Source: Acidisoma cellulosilyticum (lineage in GTDB: Bacteria; Pseudomonadota; Alphaproteobacteria; Acetobacterales; Acetobacteraceae). From it: DNA of 64,000 bases. The position numbers were made by a program, and so were the translations under genes. Below the pieces are notes generated by a model. That model worked only from the letters and a program-made list of their open reading frames with translations, made no database searches and had not been told where the DNA came from. Positions 9,423 through 18,900 of this stretch are shown here, piece by piece; position 1 is the first letter of the stretch; each line of letters opens with the position of its first letter. The DNA lies in contig NZ_JAESVA010000017.1 of the NCBI RefSeq assembly GCF_020621385.1, positions 1 through 64,000 of the forward strand, written 5' to 3'.

Positions 9423-10169
9423 TTAGAGTTTGGATCCGCCGTCGACACGGAGCGTATCGCCGGAAACCCAGCGAGCGGCGTCGGAGGCCAAAAAGGCAAT
9501 GGCGCCCGCAATATCATCAGGCTGAGCCACACGCTTCAGGGCCTGGATGCCGAGCGTGAAATCGCGCCCCGCATCGGTCTTCGCGAAATTCGACATATCT
9601 GTCGCAACGACGCCGGGGGCGACCGCATTCACCCGAATGCCCTGCGGCCCGAGGATCGCCGCGAAATGCTTCACCAGGGTGTCGATCGCGCCCTTGGTCG
9701 CGGCATAGGCCGAGAGATTGCCGACCGCCGCATGCGCCGCGAGCGAGGACGTAAAGATCACGCTGGAGCCGTCCTTCAAGATCGGCAGCAACTGCTGCAC
9801 CAGGAAGAACGGCGCGCGGACATTGACGGCAAACTGCGCATCGAAATCCTTCACCGTCGTTTCCTCGATCGTCGCCCCGGTCGAAATACCGGCATTGGCA
9901 ACCAGGATATCGAGCCGCTCACCGACGATCTCGCGCACCTTGGCCGCCAGTTCATGCGGGCCATTGGGCGCGGCAAGGTCGGCGCCGATTGCTTCGGCGC
10001 GGCCACCGGCTGCCCGGATCTCCTCGACGGCCGACTGCGCTTCGGCAGCGTTACGCCCATAATGGACCAGAACCTGGGCACCGGCCTTGGCGAGAGCGAG
10101 GGCCGCAGCACGGCCAATGCCGCGCGAGCCGCCGGTGACGAGAGCAGTTTTTCCGTTGCAGGGTGTCAT
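9423..10169 (-). CDS. SDR-family oxidoreductase
   Basis: This 248-residue classical short-chain dehydrogenase has TGGSRGIGRAAALA (cofactor glycine motif near residue 12), LVANAGIS, the active Tyr/Lys in YAATKGAI, and the end motif VSGDTLRVDGGSKL. It should reduce a carbonyl or oxidise an alcohol with NAD(P)H in the cytoplasm. It lies in the operon 70 bases after the alpha/beta-hydrolase gene and 68 before the second ene-reductase. Pairing ketone reduction with C=C reduction is a common theme of xenobiotic cassettes. Confidence 0.92.
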   Translation of the reverse strand: MTPCNGKTALVTGGSRGIGRAAALALAKAGAQVLVHYGRNAAEAQSAVEEIRAAGGRAEAIGADLAAPNGPHELAAKVREIVGERLDILVANAGISTGATIEETTVKDFDAQFAVNVRAPFFLVQQLLPILKDGSSVIFTSSLAAHAAVGNLSAYAATKGAIDTLVKHFAAILGPQGIRVNAVAPGVVATDMSNFAKTDAGRDFTLGIQALKRVAQPDDIAGAIAFLASDAARWVSGDTLRVDGGSKL

Positions 10170-10239
10170 GATGAAACTCCTTGTCTTGATGCGTCACGGT
10201 CATGAAGACCGGCGCGGATTGGTGTCGAATTAAGAGAGG

Positions 10240-11085
10240 TCAGGCGTCGAGAAACAGGCCGACATGGGCGACGAAGATCTCGGGATACTGGTATTGCGAT
10301 CCGTGATTGGCGTCGGGATAGAGGATGAGCTGCGCGTCCGGGATGTTCTGCTGCAGGATCACGGAGTTGGACGTGTAGATGATGACGTCATTGTCACCGT
10401 TGACGACCAGGGTCGGTTGCGTAATCGCCTTCAGATAAACAAACGGATTCTCACGCGGCTCCCCCCATTTCCCGAGCGCTGCGATTTGGGCCGGTGCCAC
10501 CTTCTCGCTCACCTCGGGGTCACGTCCCTCGACGCGCAGACGGAAGCGCTTCAGAAACTCATGCGCCTTGGCCTGGCTCTTCTTCGATTCCGTGAAGAAG
10601 ACATGCGCCCATAGTTCGTCTGGCTCGCTATAGGTCGCACCGAAGATCGACTGTGCCTCAGGCGTCAGTGTTGCCATGCCGTCGCCGGAGCGCGGGCCTG
10701 TGCCGACCAGAATGAGCTTGCGCACAAGGTCCGGCGCCTGAAGCGTGATTTCCTGCGCAATCAATCCGCCGAGCGAGAAGCCGAGCACGTCGACCTTATC
10801 GAGCGCTAAGGCTCGGATGAAGGCAACGGCGTTGGCCGCCATCTCTTCGATCGACGTCGGCACGTCACCGGACGAGCTTGAGATGCCTGCGTTGTTGAAG
10901 AGGATAATTTCCCTGCCTGCAGCCAGCCCATCCGTCACCAAAGGATCCCAATGATCCATGGTGCCGGTGAAATGCATATTCATGACGAGCGGCACGCCGC
11001 CTGTTTTACCGAAGCGGCGATAGGCAAAGCGAATGCCGTTTGCTTCAGTGTACTGCGTCGGTGCCGTTTGATGTGTGTGAGACAT
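10240..11085 (-). CDS. alpha/beta-fold hydrolase
   Basis: The 281-residue hydrolase has the nucleophile elbow GFSLGG in VDVLGFSLGGLIAQEI, an oxyanion region NMHFTGTMDHWDP, the acid in LVVNGDNDVIIY and a His in YPDANHGSQYQYP, so a complete triad is visible. I chose the ATG at 11085 (MSHTHQTAPTQ), because the upstream extension is low-quality and the short spacing to the GST-like gene favours it. The substrate is not predictable. The operon context suggests an ester or lactone. Confidence 0.9.
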   Translation of the reverse strand: MSHTHQTAPTQYTEANGIRFAYRRFGKTGGVPLVMNMHFTGTMDHWDPLVTDGLAAGREIILFNNAGISSSSGDVPTSIEEMAANAVAFIRALALDKVDVLGFSLGGLIAQEITLQAPDLVRKLILVGTGPRSGDGMATLTPEAQSIFGATYSEPDELWAHVFFTESKKSQAKAHEFLKRFRLRVEGRDPEVSEKVAPAQIAALGKWGEPRENPFVYLKAITQPTLVVNGDNDVIIYTSNSVILQQNIPDAQLILYPDANHGSQYQYPEIFVAHVGLFLDA

Positions 11086-11117
11086 GGCTATTCTCTGTGC
11101 GATGTGTGACTGTGTCT

Positions 11118-11762
11118 TCAGGCGGAGAAGCTGGGGCGAGCGCTCACCGCGGCGTACCACCGATGCGTTGCCTCGTTTTCGCCAGGGATCGCGATAGACA
11201 GGGCCTTGGTCGCAAAGTCGACAGTCACGACCGCAGTGATGTCTGCGATTGAAAACGTATTGCCAGCGACGAAGTTGTTTGCGGCCAGTCGCTGCTCAAG
11301 ATCCGCGTAGAAATCACGAACCCGCTCTTTCCCACGCTCGACGAGCGCCGGAATCTGCTCATAGAAGTGCGGACCCGAGATCGCCCGCCCGGCAAGACCG
11401 GAGGCCGCGTTGCGCACCGTTTCCATCACGGCGGCGAAGCCTTCGAGTTCCATGCGCCGATCCCACATGCCGATCAGCGCTTTCTCCTTCGGTGTGGTGC
11501 CACCAAGCTGATGCGCCGGGAAAGCTTCCTCCAGATAGCGCTGGATCGCTGGCACTTCGCCGATCGCTGTGCCGTCTTCCAGCACCAGGGTTGGAACGAC
11601 CTTTCGCGGATTGATCATGGCATAGGCGTCGGAGAACTGTTCCTTGGACCCAAGATCAACGGGAACCAGTTCGGCCGGAATGCCGCGTTCCGAGAGATAG
11701 ATGCGGACGCGACGGGAATTCGGCGACGCATTCGACTGATGGAGTTTCAAAACTTCGGACAT
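11118..11762 (-). CDS. glutathione S-transferase-like protein
   Basis: The 214-residue protein starts at an ATG preceded by GAGGAGGG. It has an N-terminal thioredoxin-like GST domain (LHQSNASPNSRRVRIYLSERGI, INPRKVVPTLVLEDG, IGEVPAIQRYLEE) and a C-terminal helical domain with FVAGNTFSIADITAVV. The SNASPNSRR segment provides the catalytic serine region of many bacterial GSTs. The likely role is conjugation or isomerisation of an electrophile. It follows the SDR gene at 11788 by 25 bases. The longer upstream frame reads through that SDR in another frame and is discarded. Confidence 0.9.
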   Translation of the reverse strand: MSEVLKLHQSNASPNSRRVRIYLSERGIPAELVPVDLGSKEQFSDAYAMINPRKVVPTLVLEDGTAIGEVPAIQRYLEEAFPAHQLGGTTPKEKALIGMWDRRMELEGFAAVMETVRNAASGLAGRAISGPHFYEQIPALVERGKERVRDFYADLEQRLAANNFVAGNTFSIADITAVVTVDFATKALSIAIPGENEATHRWYAAVSARPSFSA

Positions 11763-11787
11763 GATGCCCTCCTCATTTTCAGATTGA

Positions 11788-12546
11788 TTAACCGGCGGTT
11801 TTGCCGCCGTCGGCGGTGACGATTTGACCTGTGACAAACGAAGCGGCGGGCGAAGCCAGGAACAGGATGGCCGCGGCCACCTCCTCTGGGCGACCGACCC
11901 GTCCAAGCGGCACGCCGGAGGCCAGGGCTGCCTTGCGTTCCTCGGTGCCGGTGAAGCGGTCCAGCATGCCCGTGTCGGTCGGACCAGGTGCGACGGCATT
12001 GACCCGCACACCGTAAGGGGCAGCCTCGAGTGCCAGGGATTTCGTCAGTCCCTCGACCGCGTGCTTGCTTGCGGCATAGATCGAAGCACCTGCCGCACCT
12101 TCATGCCCATAGGTGGAAGACACGTTGACGACGTTGCCGAAGCCCTGAGCTTGCATGACACGAAGCTCGTGCTTCGCGCTGAGCAGCGTGCCGAGAACGT
12201 TGGTGTCGAAAGTAGCGGCGTAGCTTTCCGCCGTTTGTTCGCTGATCGGTCCCGGCCTGCCCTCCGTCCCGGCATTGTTCACCGCCGCGTCGATGCGGCC
12301 GAAGCGCTCGACCGTGGCATCGACCAACGCACGCACGTCTTCTTCGTGACGCACATCGGCGCGGATGAACGCCACCTCGGAGCCCAGACCTCGCAGCATG
12401 GCAGCCAATGCCTCGCCCGTCTCGGCATTGCGACCAGCGATGACCAGCTTGTGGCCTTGATGGGCCGCTGCGAAAGCCACAGCCCGGCCGATGCCGGTCA
12501 AGGCGCCTGTGATCAAAATGACTTGCTTATTCATGGCTAAACTCAT
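11788..12546 (-). CDS. SDR-family oxidoreductase, first gene of the operon
   Basis: This is a 252-residue short-chain dehydrogenase with [28 protein letters not shown], the active [10 protein letters not shown] and the end [16 protein letters not shown]. It differs strongly from the SDR at 9423-10169. It is the 5'-most gene of the leftward operon. The 640-base region upstream should hold the promoter. Two in-frame starts exist (12546 and 12534). I kept the first, but the second is just as plausible. Confidence 0.92.
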   Translation of the reverse strand: MSLAMNKQVILITGALTGIGRAVAFAAAHQGHKLVIAGRNAETGEALAAMLRGLGSEVAFIRADVRHEEDVRALVDATVERFGRIDAAVNNAGTEGRPGPISEQTAESYAATFDTNVLGTLLSAKHELRVMQAQGFGNVVNVSSTYGHEGAAGASIYAASKHAVEGLTKSLALEAAPYGVRVNAVAPGPTDTGMLDRFTGTEERKAALASGVPLGRVGRPEEVAAAILFLASPAASFVTGQIVTADGGKTAG

Positions 12547-13189
12547 GATCTCTATTGTTAAAATAGCCGCTCAGATTTGATTGAGAGAGCGTCCGATGGT
12601 GAAGCGGTCGGCATCTGCGGCTTTCCGTTGACGCAATCTCTGATGCATCTACGAGGACTTGGATAAGACTTTGTTAGTCCGTGACCGATGCCTATGAGGC
12701 ATGGGGCGTGAGGTCAGCTATCCAGCCGTCAATAGCCAAAGCATGGAGGGGTGTGAGCCTTACGTGACACAGTCAAAGCGTCCGCGCGGCTTCTGCCCCC
12801 ATTTCCTTCGCTGCAGGTTTGCCTCAGCTAACCGGCCAGGCAGGGCCAAGAGCTCAGGCTTTTCGTTCCGGAATAATTAGACAAAGGCTCAGATTTGGAT
12901 TGGACGTCCGTCTCGTATTTTGGATGGTACGTGCAAATCTGGAGTGGCAGTACGCCCCCAAGGTGACGACGTTATTTCGGCAGATTGCAGTCATCTCGTC
13001 CAATAGCGATCCGTGTCCGCTGCACTAAAGAGAGCCCATCGCCTGCAGTTGAACCCGATGAACGAGTAAAGGTCATTAGAAATCAGACTAAGCACCTTAG
13101 TTCGATTTGAAAAAATATTAATGTCCGTCTGCGAGAGTTCAAATTGAGCGGATACTGCGACGCCCCAAATTCAAATAGAGAGAGCTGTC
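12547..13189. other. intergenic region between operon head and tautomerase
   Basis: This stretch of 643 bases carries no convincing gene. A short frame at 12819-13028 has no recognisable domain and an Arg-rich random-looking composition. Divergent promoters for the leftward ene-reductase operon and the rightward tautomerase should be here, and the LysR regulator at 13824-14732 could bind here. I could not pick a reliable binding site by eye. Confidence 0.6.
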
Positions 13190-13579
13190 ATGCCATTGTT
13201 GGTTTTCAATCTCGTTCAGGGTCGTTCTGAACCAGAAGTAAGAAATATCGCCGACGTCGCGCACGAAGTCTTGGTGAGAACGTTCAAGGTTCACCCAAGA
13301 GACCGATACCAGATCATCAACCAGAGGCCTATGGCGCACCTGATAGCTGAAGATACTGGGTTAGGTTTTAATCGGTCGGCGAATCTGCTCATTCTTCAGA
13401 TGTTCAGCCGCCCTCGCTCGGTCACTGAGAAGACAGAATTCTACAAACAGATGAGCGACGATCTGGCCCTTTACTGTAAAATCGAACCCACTGACCTTAT
13501 TATCTCCATCGTGCAAAATTCGGACGAGGACTGGTCATTCGGACGTGGTGAAGCCCAGTTTCTCACGGGTGCACTGTAA
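13190..13579 (+). CDS. tautomerase-superfamily protein
   Basis: The 129-residue protein begins MPLLVFNLVQGRS, leaving Pro2 as the N-terminal catalytic residue of the 4-oxalocrotonate tautomerase superfamily. The DRYQIINQRP and FSRPRSVTEKTEFYKQM segments resemble the longer malonate-semialdehyde-decarboxylase-like members. Such enzymes tautomerise or hydrate oxo acids. It is transcribed away from the ene-reductase operon and convergent with the LysR gene. AGAGAGAG precedes its ATG by about six bases. Confidence 0.88.
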   Translation: MPLLVFNLVQGRSEPEVRNIADVAHEVLVRTFKVHPRDRYQIINQRPMAHLIAEDTGLGFNRSANLLILQMFSRPRSVTEKTEFYKQMSDDLALYCKIEPTDLIISIVQNSDEDWSFGRGEAQFLTGAL

Positions 13580-13823
13580 CGCTGGCATTGAAGAAGATTT
13601 TTTATCGTCAGTGGCGAAGTGAAGATTGGCTTCACGATTTTTAACGAGATAGATGGTTTGAGGAGGGTCTAATTTCTCGCTTCTCCTCAGGCATTTTGCC
13701 TAGTCGACGAAACACGCTTGTGGATGTTCCGTATTCTGCGCGATTAGGCCATTTTAGCTTCATGACCTGTGACGGTGAGCGAGAAAGTAGTTGGTTCCTA
13801 CGTCAGAAAGTCGCAGAGAGGCA

Positions 13824-14732
13824 TCAGGTCCTCAGTCGAGCACCAACTGGCCCGGCTGCAATGAGTTTGTCGAGACCTGCCAAAAATGCCTTCAGAACAG
13901 GAGAGGCATTGTCCTGACGATAGCCGATGGCAAGGTCAATCGTCGGAGCGTCACCCTTTAGCGGACGGCTTACAACGGACCAGGGCAGCAAGGGTTCGAC
14001 ATAGGTCGGGAGCAGCGCTACTCCACGGGTCGAGGCGACAAGAGAGACGCCTGTGCCGAAATTATCAATAAAATGGCTCGGCGTGATGGTGACCTCGTGT
14101 AGCTTCAGATAGTCGTCGACAACTTCACGCAGGACATGCGGCACGTCAGAAAAGCCGATGAAGATCTCAGACTCCAGATCGTGAGGGTCGATCTCTTTCA
14201 GAATTGCAAGTCGATGGTCGCTAGGGAGAACTGCAACCAGAGGCTCCTTAGCAATCACTCGATAGGTGACGCCCGGCCTGGGCTCGACCCGCAGGAAGCC
14301 AAGGTCGATTTCGCCACGCTGAAGCGCCTCGGCGAGATCCGGCGAGTAGAGGCTTGTAACCTTGAACTCGATACGTGGCAGTTCAGCCCGCAAGATGTTT
14401 GTGACTTGGGGTAGCCAGTCAACCTCCTGGCCGGTCAGGAAGCCAACAGAAAAGACGGCTTTGGCGGGGCGGGAGGCGCGTCGGGCGGCCTGTATGGCTT
14501 CTTCAGCTTGCGCCAGTGCAAGGCGAGCATGTTCCAGAAAGGCCTTTCCAGCGGGCGTCAACTGGATCCCTCGCGCGCTCCGCGTGAAGAGCTGCGCACC
14601 GACCTCCTCTTCAAGGTCCCTCAATTGCCGACTGAGCGAGGGCTGTGCTGTATGAAGGCGCTTCTCAGCCGCAACGGTCAGGCTTCCCTCCTCCGCAACA
14701 GCCACAAAATAGCGAAGGTGCCTTAGCTCCAT
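13824..14732 (-). CDS. LysR-family transcriptional regulator
   Basis: The 302-residue regulator has an N-terminal winged HTH (MELRHLRYFVAVAEEGSLTVAAEKRLHTAQPSLSRQLRDLE) and a C-terminal LysR substrate domain (VGFLTGQEVDWLP, GEIDLGFLR, GVALLPTYVEPLL). The ATG at 14732 is preceded by AAGAGG and fits the family start, unlike the TTG 15 bases upstream. It lies near the head of the ene-reductase/SDR/GST operon and is the obvious candidate regulator. It is not divergent from that operon, so the link is inference. Confidence 0.9.
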   Translation of the reverse strand: MELRHLRYFVAVAEEGSLTVAAEKRLHTAQPSLSRQLRDLEEEVGAQLFTRSARGIQLTPAGKAFLEHARLALAQAEEAIQAARRASRPAKAVFSVGFLTGQEVDWLPQVTNILRAELPRIEFKVTSLYSPDLAEALQRGEIDLGFLRVEPRPGVTYRVIAKEPLVAVLPSDHRLAILKEIDPHDLESEIFIGFSDVPHVLREVVDDYLKLHEVTITPSHFIDNFGTGVSLVASTRGVALLPTYVEPLLPWSVVSRPLKGDAPTIDLAIGYRQDNASPVLKAFLAGLDKLIAAGPVGARLRT

Positions 14733-15023
14733 GACCTCTTGCCTCAATGGTATCAGCCACGGGCATACAAAGTCCCGCCATTCCTTTCAATATGGAGACA
14801 TCGGAGTAATGAAGAGGGGCGCCCCAGCCGCGGATCGGGATTACACTACCAATTAACGAGACCTCCAGGGGACCGACAGCCACTACGTCTCGTCGCAAAC
14901 CATGGGTCAGCTATCGACCTATTTAGGACATTACATAGCGCACTCTCAATGTCCGGTATCGGGAAAAGCGGAGTGGCCGGTTCGAGCCGTCGCACCCGTG
15001 GAAGCAGACATGGTCTAACCGAA

Positions 15024-16724
15024 ATGGAAGCGAGCCGCGTCTTTCAGAACGGAATATCGTCGTCAGGGCTAGGTCGGGGCGGCGGCAAAGCCACACTTTC
15101 GGATGACTCGATTCTCGTAACCAACTTCGGCGCTGATGCCGCCACGGTGTCGAAGCCGATAACGCCGAAGTCAGCCTCTGATCTCGGCGAACGCATGATC
15201 CTCGTGCCTCAGCAACTTAATACGAACCTAAAAGACGATGAAGTGAAGGCGTTCATCGCGGAGCACTTCAGGCCCTACCTCAACGTCGTGGTAATTGTGC
15301 CGTCGACCAAGCGTGCCGCGTATTGGGCAGATGTGGCGACGCCGGGTATGACACTGCTGGCGAACAACCTCCAGGAAGGGGTAGAGCGTCTGCGTTCCTC
15401 GATCGGGAACCTAGCAGCTCTGGTGAACAAGTACGACGGTGTCGACCTCCCAGATGACGCCTGTCGCCTCTTGGTAATCGATGGTGTTCCCGACACGCGC
15501 AGCCTTCTGGACCGCTATGACCAAGGCACGCTTCATGACAGCGACCGGACGCTGGCGGGTCAGATTCAACGAATCGAACAGGGTATGGGTCGGGGCATTC
15601 GATCCAACGACGACTACTGTGCCGTCACGCTAATGGGGCCGCAGCTTATACGTTCCCTCTATGCTACCGGCGCGTCAGCCCACTTCTCGCCTGCCGCGGC
15701 AGCTCAGGTGGAGTTGTCGAGACTGGTGAGCACCCAGGTAGCCAACCGCGGAATGTTTGCGGTCCACGAAGCCTTTTACGATCAGTGGCACCGCGATCCG
15801 GATTGGATGGCTGCTGCTAAGAACGCCCTCATTGAAATCACCTACTCAGACGAAACAACTGTCGACCCCATCGCAAAAGCGCAGCGGCAGGCATTCGATG
15901 CTGTCCGGCTTCGGCGATACGATGTTGCAGAAACGGCCTTGCGGGCTGCCGAAGCTGGTTCGACGGACCGGAGGGTGAAGGGGTGGCTACTCGATCAGAT
16001 CGCCGCTGCTGTGCATCCTATGGACCCAGGCAAGTCGCAGCAAATTCTCCAATCGGCCATCGATAGCAACGGCATCGTAACGAAGCCCATCGGCGGGGTC
16101 GTCTACAAGCGCGTCGATACGACGGGGATGGATCAGGCGCGACAGGCCATCCAGTATCTCAAAGACACTTACGGCGGCGATGCCAATCGGCTCATGATCG
16201 GCGTCAATGGCGCCCTGAACGACCTCATGTTCGTACGAGAGGAATCTGAGGCATTTGAGCAAGCTCTCTATGAATTGGGTCTGCACATCGGCTTCCGAGC
16301 CCAACGGCCAGAAAGAGAGGGTGTCACCAAACTTGATGTTCTGTGGGGGATTGGACATGGCGTCTACCTCCTGCTGCGCTGCAAAAGCGGGGCAGTGTCA
16401 GCGACGATTTCTAAGACCTACAGTGATGAAGTTAGCGGTTCTGCAAATTGGTTCGCCAAGGCGTATGACCACACCTTCAGGGCAACGCCGGTAATCGTTC
16501 ATCCGTCCGCGACGCTAGACGCGCTGGCAACCCCGCCGCCGAACCTCAAGGTCATGACGAAGGTGCAGATCGACACACTACAGGCTCGGGTACGGAGCTT
16601 TGCTCACTCGGTAAAAGACCGACTGAATGAACCTGCTCAGGTGCGATTTGCTCTATCAGCTAACTACCTGCTTGGTGAGCATTTCGTACAGAACAATACA
16701 GTCGTTCCGAAGAAACTTCAGTAA
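15024..16724 (+). pseudogene. 5'-truncated XPD-like DEAD/DEAH helicase (C-terminal half only)
   Basis: From about base 15080 the reading frame resembles the second half of a large helicase: DDSILVTNFGADAATVSKPIT, then GERMILVPQQLN, VVVIVPSTKRAAYWADV, RLLVIDGVPDTRS and a motif VI-like QIQRIEQGMGRGIRS at roughly 15564-15608. Helicase motifs I to III (Walker A, DEAD/DEAH) are absent. The upstream part of the frame is random-looking Ser/Arg/Gly sequence. The gene therefore lost its 5' half, probably at a rearrangement junction around 15080. The start shown is only the nearest ATG before the conserved part. The downstream half is a predicted C-terminal accessory domain of unknown role. Such helicases are frequent in defence or restriction loci. 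Confidence 0.6.
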
Positions 16725-17161
16725 AACTTTTAAGTTTCCGAACCTTTACGGACAATGATGATGGCGAGAAAGCGCAGTGAGACGCATCTCACGGAGGATG
16801 CGTCCGAGGTTATTGTCGGTAAGCTCCTTCCTATGCCAGGGGTTAAACACATGCTTGCGACTGGCACTCACGACTAGTCCGCTTTTTTGCGCCCCTGACA
16901 TCGCGCCCGAATGCCGGACTGGGCGCCAAGCGGCCATTCCGGCCGAAACCCTGAGTGACCGCTTTCCCCCCAAAGCCGCACCAGCCGTTATCGACCCAAC
17001 TACAACATCGACCACCGAAGCGGCTCGTCTTTAAAGCAGACATTGCCTTATCTGCTCATTCCGCTCGGTTAGCGAAGGCGTGCGGAAAGAAGATCTATAA
17101 AGACGCGTAGCTTAGGAGAGATCTTTTTGCAGGGAGGCCAAAGAATGGTGAGTTGGCGAGG

Positions 17162-17400
17162 TGTTGAATTCCACTGAGAGTTGGGCTCTTCCGCATAAAG
17201 CGTGCAGGCTGGGAGGCATATTTTAAATTTCCGCAGATTTGTCCGGAAGGTTTCGCGCGGACGACATCCCAAAGATGCTTTTCTCCTGCCGCAACGCCTG
17301 TTTGACCAAAAACGCTGTTGAAATCGACAAGGTCGGCCATTCGGGTGCGGGATTTTGCACGCTTTATGCGGAAGAGCCCAACTCTCAGTGGAATTCAACA
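17162..17400. repeat. short element bounded by 45-bp perfect inverted repeats
   Basis: Bases 17162-17206 and 17356-17400 are exact reverse complements over 45 positions, separated by 149 bases. The extreme ends read 5'-TG...CA-3', and each arm contains GAATTC near its outer end. This resembles a non-autonomous element with long terminal inverted repeats. TG...CA ends are a feature of the IS21 family, but that affiliation is a guess. The flanks (GGCGAGG and TCTATAG) show no target duplication, so it may be old or a rearranged pair of ends. Confidence 0.75.
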
Positions 17401-17897
17401 TCTATAGCAACGGAGTTCAGCGGCGAGTTCTTCAAGGGTTTCATCATCTGGTATTTCATCTGGATTATGGCTGGTCCGCGTTTCGGGGCAAGGAAACGCC
17501 GTTTGTCAGGTTCTGGCTACGCCTACAAGAAAGCTCAGACTAAGGCGAACTAAATCTAAACGCTCGGCCTCTCTTTTCGGCAACGCCTATCGCTGGATAA
17601 GCCAGTGAGAACTGAGCAACTTTGATATTATCATTTGCTGTTGCGCGCTGATCAACGAATGCTTTCCGGATGGATTCCAGGAGAACTATCATTTTATGAC
17701 CGTCCTACACATCGCTGCAGTTCTTGGATTACGGAAGACTGAAACTTGATCTGCCAGCTATCACCGGCGTGCCGCTGTTCCATAATGATCAGCTGCAAAC
17801 ATGCGCAGTAATTATGCGCTAACGCCGTCAGCGAGCTTGGCGGGATACTCGAGTGCTGCGGCCGCTTGCCCCTTTTTAAACGGCGATGGTCGTTGAC

Positions 17898-17943
17898 CAT
17901 TATCGCTCTGACCTGGCCGTGATTTCCATCATTATCGCTCTGA
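17898..17943. repeat. direct repeat of a 14-mer, possible insertion-sequence end
   Basis: The sequence CATTATCGCTCTGA occurs at 17898-17911 and again at 17930-17943, offset by 32 bases. Closely spaced direct repeats are typical of transposase binding sites at the ends of some insertion sequences. No transposase gene is present nearby, so at most this is a solo end. Confidence 0.5.
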
Positions 17944-18225
17944 AATTTCTGACCCTGGGGGCGTCAGCAATGGTGCTCCAATGAGCCTAGCGGGTCTGTT
18001 GAGGGCACATTTTGAATGGGGCGAGGAGCGTGAGATGAGGAAAATCCGCGAAACGGTTCGGCCGAAAAGCGCGTTGTGAGCGTCGCTCTTACGCAACACT
18101 TAATCCATTCAGATGAATTTTGAAAATAGTTACAATTTAAGGATGAATCAGGCTGCCGTTTACGTCTAGTGTACCAATCCCAATTGCGAGGTAACACTCG
18201 CATATCCTTAGCGAGTGAGCGGCTT

Positions 18226-18900
18226 ATGAGCTTCGAGCAACTTCCCTTTGTCCCCCCTGAATTAGTGGAGAACCCGGAGCCACGCTGCCCCTGCGTGCTC
18301 CTTTTGGATACGTCGGGGTCGATGAACGGGCGCCCGATTACCGAGCTAAACTCGGGTTTGCGGACGTTCAAGCAAGAGCTGACCTCCGACGCAATGGCGG
18401 CCCAACGGGTTGAGGTGGCGATCGTCACCTTTGGCCCTGTTAGGGTCCTGTCGGAATTTCAGAGCGCCGACGTGTTTCAACCGCCGGAGTTGACCACAAC
18501 GGGTGATACACCGCTAGGTGCGGCCATCATGCAGGCCCTGGACCTACTTGACCAAAGAAAGGCGGTCTATAAGGCGGCCGGGATCGCCTACTATCGCCCC
18601 TGGGTGCTTCTGGTGACCGACGGCGCTCCGACCGATGCCTATTTGGCCGCAGCTGAGCGCGTTCACCAAGGGGATAACAACGAGCGCAAGTCCTTTAGCT
18701 TCTTCGCCGTTGGGGTTGAGGGAGCCGACATGAGCAAGTTGGCTCAAATCTGCAGCCCGCATCGGACGCCAGTGAAGCTTCAAGGGCTCAGTTTCCGGGA
18801 AATGTTCAGTTGGCTTTCGAACTCCTTGGGGGGCGTCGCACGCTCTCAGCCTGGAACGATGGTTGCCCTTCCGCCGCCCTCCGGGTGGTCGGCCGTATGA
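18226..18900 (+). CDS. VWA-domain protein (TerY-like), first gene of a VWA-PP2C-kinase triad
   Basis: The 224-residue protein is essentially one von Willebrand A domain. It has a complete metal-ion-dependent adhesion site: DTSGS at 28-32, the Thr in TTGDTPLG near 95, and the Asp in LLVTDGAPTD at 132. It resembles the TerY proteins of tellurite/stress loci, which are cytoplasmic partners of a PP2C phosphatase and a kinase. The ATG at 18226 starts just before the conserved domain and is preceded by GAGTGAG. Its stop TGA overlaps the ATG of the phosphatase gene, so translation is coupled. It likely binds a phosphorylated or metal-dependent partner of the triad, an inference from TerY-P families. 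Confidence 0.88.
   Translation: MSFEQLPFVPPELVENPEPRCPCVLLLDTSGSMNGRPITELNSGLRTFKQELTSDAMAAQRVEVAIVTFGPVRVLSEFQSADVFQPPELTTTGDTPLGAAIMQALDLLDQRKAVYKAAGIAYYRPWVLLVTDGAPTDAYLAAAERVHQGDNNERKSFSFFAVGVEGADMSKLAQICSPHRTPVKLQGLSFREMFSWLSNSLGGVARSQPGTMVALPPPSGWSAV

Larger units (their letters stand above)
16725..18225. other. gene-poor stretch between helicase remnant and kinase module
   Basis: About 1.5 kb shows no gene I can defend. Short overlapping frames at 16746-17043, 17069-17553 and 17964-18428 have no recognisable domains. The region contains a 239-bp element with long perfect inverted ends (17162-17400) and a duplicated 14-mer (17898-17943). It looks like decayed mobile DNA. The promoter of the VWA-PP2C-kinase module must lie near its right end, where an AT-rich segment (18110-18150) precedes the VWA gene. 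Confidence 0.6.

Noticed and set aside
14960-15000. GTTCGAGCC motif resembling a tRNA T-loop, possible island attachment site
   Set aside because: The flanking bases do not form a T stem, and no acceptor or anticodon arms can be built.
14739-15023. Upstream extension of the helicase remnant as genuine N-terminus
   Set aside because: It overlaps the start of the LysR gene on the other strand and shows no helicase motifs.
16746-17043. Overlapping short frames on both strands after the helicase remnant
   Set aside because: Neither strand shows a domain, a good ribosome site or a signal sequence.
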